Below, one piece after another: positions 7,635-9,987 of a stretch of 9,987 nucleotides of DNA; position 1 is the stretch's first letter, and each line of letters begins with the position of its first letter. This DNA comes from Mailhella massiliensis (GTDB lineage Bacteria > Desulfobacterota > Desulfovibrionia > Desulfovibrionales > Desulfovibrionaceae): assembly GCF_020741395.1 (NCBI RefSeq), contig NZ_DYZA01000060.1, positions 1 to 9,987 of the forward strand. Direction: 5' to 3'. A program made the translations under genes and the position numbers. The notes under the pieces are model-generated. The model saw nothing but the letters and a program-made list of their open reading frames with translations. It made no database searches and was not told where the DNA came from.

Positions 7635-8282
7635 ATGCCTTTGCTTCCCTCTCTCCGGCAATGCCTCATGAATATCGCAGGCAGCGCCATATTGTCTTTC
7701 GGCCTCTACCATGTCCATTCCCTTTCCGGCGTCACGGAAGGCGGTATTCTGGGGGCGACCCTGCTTCTCCAGCACTGGTTTCAGATTTCCCCCGCCTGGT
7801 CCGGCCTTGTCATGAACGCGGCATGCTACCTTCTGGGATGGAAACTCATGGGCAGGGATTTCGTGCTTTATTCCCTTGTGGCGGGCGGCGGTTTTTCGCT
7901 GTTCTATGCCCTGTTCGAGCGTTTCCCCCCCCTGTGGCCGGGCCTTGCCGCGCAGCCGCTCGCGGCCGCCGTTCTGGGGGCCCTCTTTGTGGGCGTGGGC
8001 GTGGGCCTCTGTGTCCGCGCCGGGGGAGCTCCCGGCGGCGACGATGCCCTTGCCATGAGCATATCCCACCTTACAGGCTGGAATATCCGCTGGCCCTACC
8101 TTATGAGCGACCTCATCGTCCTTGCCCTCTCACTTTCCTACATTCCGCTCGAGCGCATAGGCTATTCCCTTCTCACCGTCGTCCTCTCCGGGCAACTCAT
8201 CGGCCTTATGCAGCGCTTCCCCGGCAGAAAAGCCGATGCGCACAGCCGCGATACGGAAAGCCCGCGCCTTCCCCTGAAGTAA
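7635..8282 (+). CDS. YitT/DUF161-family integral membrane protein
   Basis: A 215-residue polytopic membrane protein of the YitT (DUF161) type; the family has no firmly established substrate. Hydrophobic segments lie at about 8-24, 33-48, 53-72, 75-95, 106-127, 155-172 and 175-193. Two family-like glycine motifs are visible: SGVTEGGILG at about 31-40 and the RAGGAPGGDDALA loop at about 128-140, followed by a conserved-looking ISHLTGW. Many homologues carry a C-terminal cytoplasmic DUF2179 domain; here the protein ends about 20 residues after the last span in a polar tail, so that domain is absent. The ATG at 7635 is supported by AAGGAG. It is monocistronic as far as the window shows, divergent from mfd, with a strong hairpin 42 bp after its stop. 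Function should be left as unknown membrane protein, possibly transport. Confidence 0.82.
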   Translation: MPLLPSLRQCLMNIAGSAILSFGLYHVHSLSGVTEGGILGATLLLQHWFQISPAWSGLVMNAACYLLGWKLMGRDFVLYSLVAGGGFSLFYALFERFPPLWPGLAAQPLAAAVLGALFVGVGVGLCVRAGGAPGGDDALAMSISHLTGWNIRWPYLMSDLIVLALSLSYIPLERIGYSLLTVVLSGQLIGLMQRFPGRKADAHSRDTESPRLPLK

Positions 8283-8324
8283 GGCCTTTCCCCTACGCCG
8301 GATATTTTCCCGGAACTTCCGAAG

Positions 8325-8353
8325 CCTTCCCGCCTCTTTCTGCGGCGGGAGGG
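8325..8353 (+). terminator. Strong hairpin after the YitT-type gene, without a T-run
   Basis: Bases 8325-8334 pair with 8344-8353 to give a 10-bp stem with one G-T wobble around a 9-nt loop; the inner seven pairs (TCCCGCC with GGCGGGA) are perfect. It starts 42 bp after the stop codon. No T-run follows, so it may stabilise the 3' end or mark a factor-dependent end rather than being a standard intrinsic terminator. Confidence 0.4.
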
Positions 8354-8482
8354 CCCTGCGCCCCATAAGGGAACAGCTTCTGCTTGCCGCCGCTCATGCG
8401 CATGGGAGCCGGAAGAAAAACTTCCCGTGTTGCAATCTCCCGCCTGCCCCGCGCGGCAGAACGGCATACGGATCTGCTTCCC

Positions 8483-8498
8483 GCACAGAGCTCTGTGC
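8483..8498. repeat. Perfect 16-bp palindrome
   Basis: GCACAGAG is followed directly by CTCTGTGC, a perfect two-fold symmetric site at the border between GC-rich and AT-rich sequence. It has the size of a dimeric regulator site, but no known operator is recognised. Confidence 0.6.
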
Positions 8499-8643
8499 TC
8501 CTTGAAAAAGTAAACATCCTAAAAAAGGTAATCTGAGGTACGGAAATTTTTCTTATCATGAGAACAAAAATATTATATCGTGAAAATAAACTATTCCACA
8601 ATATATAAAGAGAAAAATATTCATTTCAAGGAAAAGCACACTT

Positions 8644-8664
8644 CTTATATAACAGAAATATAAG
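8644..8664. repeat. 7-bp inverted repeat with 7-bp spacer in the AT-rich patch
   Basis: CTTATAT (8644-8650) and ATATAAG (8658-8664) are perfect reverse complements separated by AACAGAA. The 21-bp layout resembles a dimeric operator, although short inverted repeats are common by chance in AT-rich DNA. Confidence 0.4.
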
Positions 8665-8812
8665 GGCATAATCCTTCACGGTATAAAAAGAACGCCTGTA
8701 CTTTGAAAAATTTTTGTCATGCGCTTAGCCTCACTTCTCCAGAAGCAACAGCTTTTTGGGGTGGATTTTCCGTAAAAATACACTTCTCTCACAGGTTCCG
8801 CCGCCCTACGGC

Positions 8813-8841
8813 TTGACGTGGAGAGCAAAAATCATTTTTAT
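8813..8841 (+). promoter_or_regulatory. Candidate sigma70-type promoter for the DmsC-like gene
   Basis: TTGACG (8813-8818, 5 of 6 consensus) is followed after 17 bp by TTTTAT (8836-8841, 4 of 6). Transcription would start near 8848, leaving a leader of about 60 nt before ATG at 8910. Confidence 0.5.
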
Positions 8842-8909
8842 CAGGGCCACGCCTCTGGGCGCATCCTTCTTTTTACCATACCTTATTTAAATATTCTTCG
8901 GGGGTTGTC

Positions 8910-9668
8910 ATGATTACCAACTGGCCTTTAGTGTTCTTCACCGTCTTTTCCCAACTCGGGGCAGGGGTGGCCTTCTTTTCCTGGTGGAAAGACCGCCGAG
9001 ACGCGGCGTCCTCTTCACGAGGACGGCAGTTTTCCGCCGTAAGTGCGGCCCTGGCCCTGATTGCAAGCCTGATCAACTTCAGCGGTCTTGCCTCCGGGGC
9101 CATGCTCATAGCCCAGGCCGGCTGCCTGATCCTGGCCCTCGCCTCCGTGGGAGCCTCCCGCGGCTGCGCGCCCTGCGGCCTTGCTGCCTGGCTTGCCGGT
9201 GCGTGCTGCGTCATGGCCCAGGCCGCAGCTGCCGTTCCCGGCGAGGTATGGAGCCTGTCGGGCATGTTCCCGCTCGTGCTTTTCCCGCTCTGCACCATCA
9301 TTCTCGGCGCCTCATTCTCCCAGCTTAAGCAGCTGGGCGAAGCGGAAGACGCCTCCGTGCGCTACGGCCGCTTCTACATGCCCCTGCGCATCTGCCTGTG
9401 GATCATGCTCATCATCACTGCCATTGCGCCCTGCATGGCCTGGGAAGATCCGTTCATGAGAAAATCCGCAATCATCTGGATGCAGACGCAGCTCTACTGG
9501 ATGGGCGTCATTTTCAGCGGCGTGGTTCTCGGCCTCTCGCACATGGGACGCATCACCCTGCCCGTGCAGGCCATTGTAGCCTTTGTCAGCATTTTCGGCC
9601 TGCGTACCGCCTTCTATGCCGACGGCGTGCACGGCATCATCGACATGAGCACCCTGTACATGCGCTGA
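8910..9668 (+). CDS. DmsC-like membrane anchor subunit (orphan)
   Basis: The product resembles DmsC, the membrane subunit that oxidises menaquinol and passes electrons to the DmsB/DmsA iron-sulfur and molybdopterin subunits of DMSO-reductase-type enzymes. The 252 residues open with the family-typical NWPLVFFTVFSQLGAGVAFF. About eight hydrophobic segments fit the DmsC topology: roughly 5-25, 41-58, 62-81, 88-108, 117-137, 159-178, 193-211 and 217-236. It is somewhat shorter than the roughly 287-residue E. coli protein. The HLG motif after span 2, which holds a histidine tied to quinol binding in E. coli, is not present; the matching stretch reads LINFSGLASG. No dmsA or dmsB lies beside it: a gene-free region precedes it and tRNA-Ser follows. 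The ATG has only a weak GGGGG ribosome binding site. Partner and substrate cannot be read from this window. Confidence 0.75.
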   Translation: MITNWPLVFFTVFSQLGAGVAFFSWWKDRRDAASSSRGRQFSAVSAALALIASLINFSGLASGAMLIAQAGCLILALASVGASRGCAPCGLAAWLAGACCVMAQAAAAVPGEVWSLSGMFPLVLFPLCTIILGASFSQLKQLGEAEDASVRYGRFYMPLRICLWIMLIITAIAPCMAWEDPFMRKSAIIWMQTQLYWMGVIFSGVVLGLSHMGRITLPVQAIVAFVSIFGLRTAFYADGVHGIIDMSTLYMR

Positions 9669-9695
9669 CAGGTAAAATTTCCCTTTGCGCAGGGC

Positions 9696-9724
9696 TTGAC
9701 AAGCCATGGCGCTTAGTGTAGCTA
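9696..9724 (+). promoter_or_regulatory. Candidate promoter for tRNA-Ser
   Basis: A perfect -35 box TTGACA (9696-9701) stands 17 bp before TAGCTA (9719-9724), a poor -10; shifting by one base gives AGCTAT preceded by TGT, an extended -10 arrangement. It lies about 37 bp upstream of the tRNA, as expected for a stable RNA gene. Confidence 0.5.
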
Positions 9725-9760
9725 TTTCCCCGTTGCGTATCACAATGCGCTTCATTGCGC

Positions 9761-9855
9761 GGAGAGATGTCCGAGTCGGCCGAAGGAGCTCGCCTGCTAA
9801 GCGAGTATACGGGCATAAACCTGTATCGAGGGTTCAAATCCCTCTCTCTCCGCCA
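9761..9855 (+). tRNA. tRNA-Ser(GCU)
   Basis: A class II tRNA reading AGC/AGU serine codons. The acceptor arms GGAGAGA (9761-9767) and TCTCTCC (9845-9851) pair perfectly, followed by discriminator G and encoded CCA (9853-9855). The anticodon stem CTCGC/GCGAG encloses CTGCTAA, with anticodon GCT at 9796-9798. A long variable arm (TACGGG paired with CCTGTA) and a T arm GAGGG-TTCAAAT-CCCTC complete it. The long variable arm and anticodon together fix the identity as serine. Confidence 0.97.
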
Positions 9856-9870
9856 CAACAAAATTTTTTT

Positions 9871-9914
9871 GAGTCCTTTTGGATATGTAATTATCCGAAA
9901 GGACTCATTTTTTT
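9871..9914 (+). terminator. Rho-independent terminator after tRNA-Ser
   Basis: GAGTCCTTT pairs with AAAGGACTC and, after a one-base mismatch on each side, GGATA pairs with TATCC around a small loop (9871-9906). A run of seven T follows (9908-9914). This is a long, stable stem that ends the tRNA transcript. Confidence 0.9.
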
Positions 9915-9947
9915 ATCTAAAGTGCGTCCGTCGTAGTGCGTTGTTGT

Positions 9948-9963
9948 GTACCTTGATAGGTAC
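9948..9963. repeat. Short inverted repeat near the right edge
   Basis: GTACCT and AGGTAC are reverse complements around TGAT. It lies beyond the tRNA terminator in sequence with no recognisable gene, possibly upstream of a gene outside the window. Confidence 0.4.
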
Positions 9964-9987
9964 CCATAGCACGGAAGTTGTGTTAAA

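Larger units (their letters stand above)
8283..8909. other. Gene-free region with an AT-rich middle section
   Basis: This 627-bp stretch has no credible coding region: open frames lack ribosome binding sites and cross an abrupt change in composition. The left part (to about 8500) is GC-rich like the genes and holds a strong hairpin and a 16-bp palindrome. The middle (about 8501-8720) is strongly AT-rich with a short inverted repeat and many A/T runs. The right part returns to mixed composition and ends with a promoter-like element for the DmsC-like gene. The hexamer-plus-one CACTTCT appears near 8732 and 8781, with a similar ACTTCT at 8640. Confidence 0.6.

Noticed and set aside
8293..8601. 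A 102-codon minus-strand open frame in the gene-free region
   Set aside because: It begins with TTG without a ribosome binding site and runs across a sharp change in base composition; codon use is not coding-like.
8640..8787. Three copies of ACTTCT in the gap before the DmsC-like gene
   Set aside because: The motif is too short and the spacing (about 93 and 49 bp) is irregular; this is not a repeat array or CRISPR.

Overview
The window looks like an ordinary chromosomal segment of a GC-rich Gram-negative bacterium. The genes point to a sulfate-reducer-like deltaproteobacterium (Desulfovibrionaceae type). That placement is inferred from a separate alpha-subunit glycyl-tRNA synthetase next to recO, an mfd / SurA-like / RodZ-like block, and a DmsC-type membrane anchor; I could not run a database search.

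The left part (1-7139) is entirely on the minus strand. Read in the direction of transcription it holds mfd (transcription-repair coupling factor), a SurA-like periplasmic chaperone with a TTG start, and a RodZ-like membrane HTH protein. These three are spaced 22 and 8 bp apart and end at a convincing intrinsic terminator that starts at the rodZ stop codon. After a gap come recO and then glyQ, whose 3' end runs off the window at base 1. The first block combines DNA repair, outer-membrane protein folding and cell shape. The second joins recombinational repair to tRNA charging.

A 495-bp divergent gap (7140-7634) separates mfd from a plus-strand YitT-type membrane protein (7635-8282). A 627-bp gap without a credible gene follows (8283-8909). 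Its left third is GC-rich with a strong hairpin; its middle is clearly AT-rich and carries short dyads. A sigma70-like promoter near its right end precedes an orphan DmsC-like quinol-oxidase anchor protein (8910-9668). A tRNA-Ser(GCU) with encoded CCA follows, with a near-consensus -35 box upstream and a strong terminator downstream. The last 70 bases hold no recognisable gene.

I see no CRISPR array, insertion sequence, integrase or toxin-antitoxin pair, and no evidence of a new multi-gene system. The most useful second looks are: the SurA-like protein, whose parvulin domain lacks both expected histidines; the DmsC-like protein without catalytic partners or the usual HLG motif; a terminator-like hairpin in the mfd leader; a perfect hairpin in front of glyQ; and the AT-rich intergenic patch.
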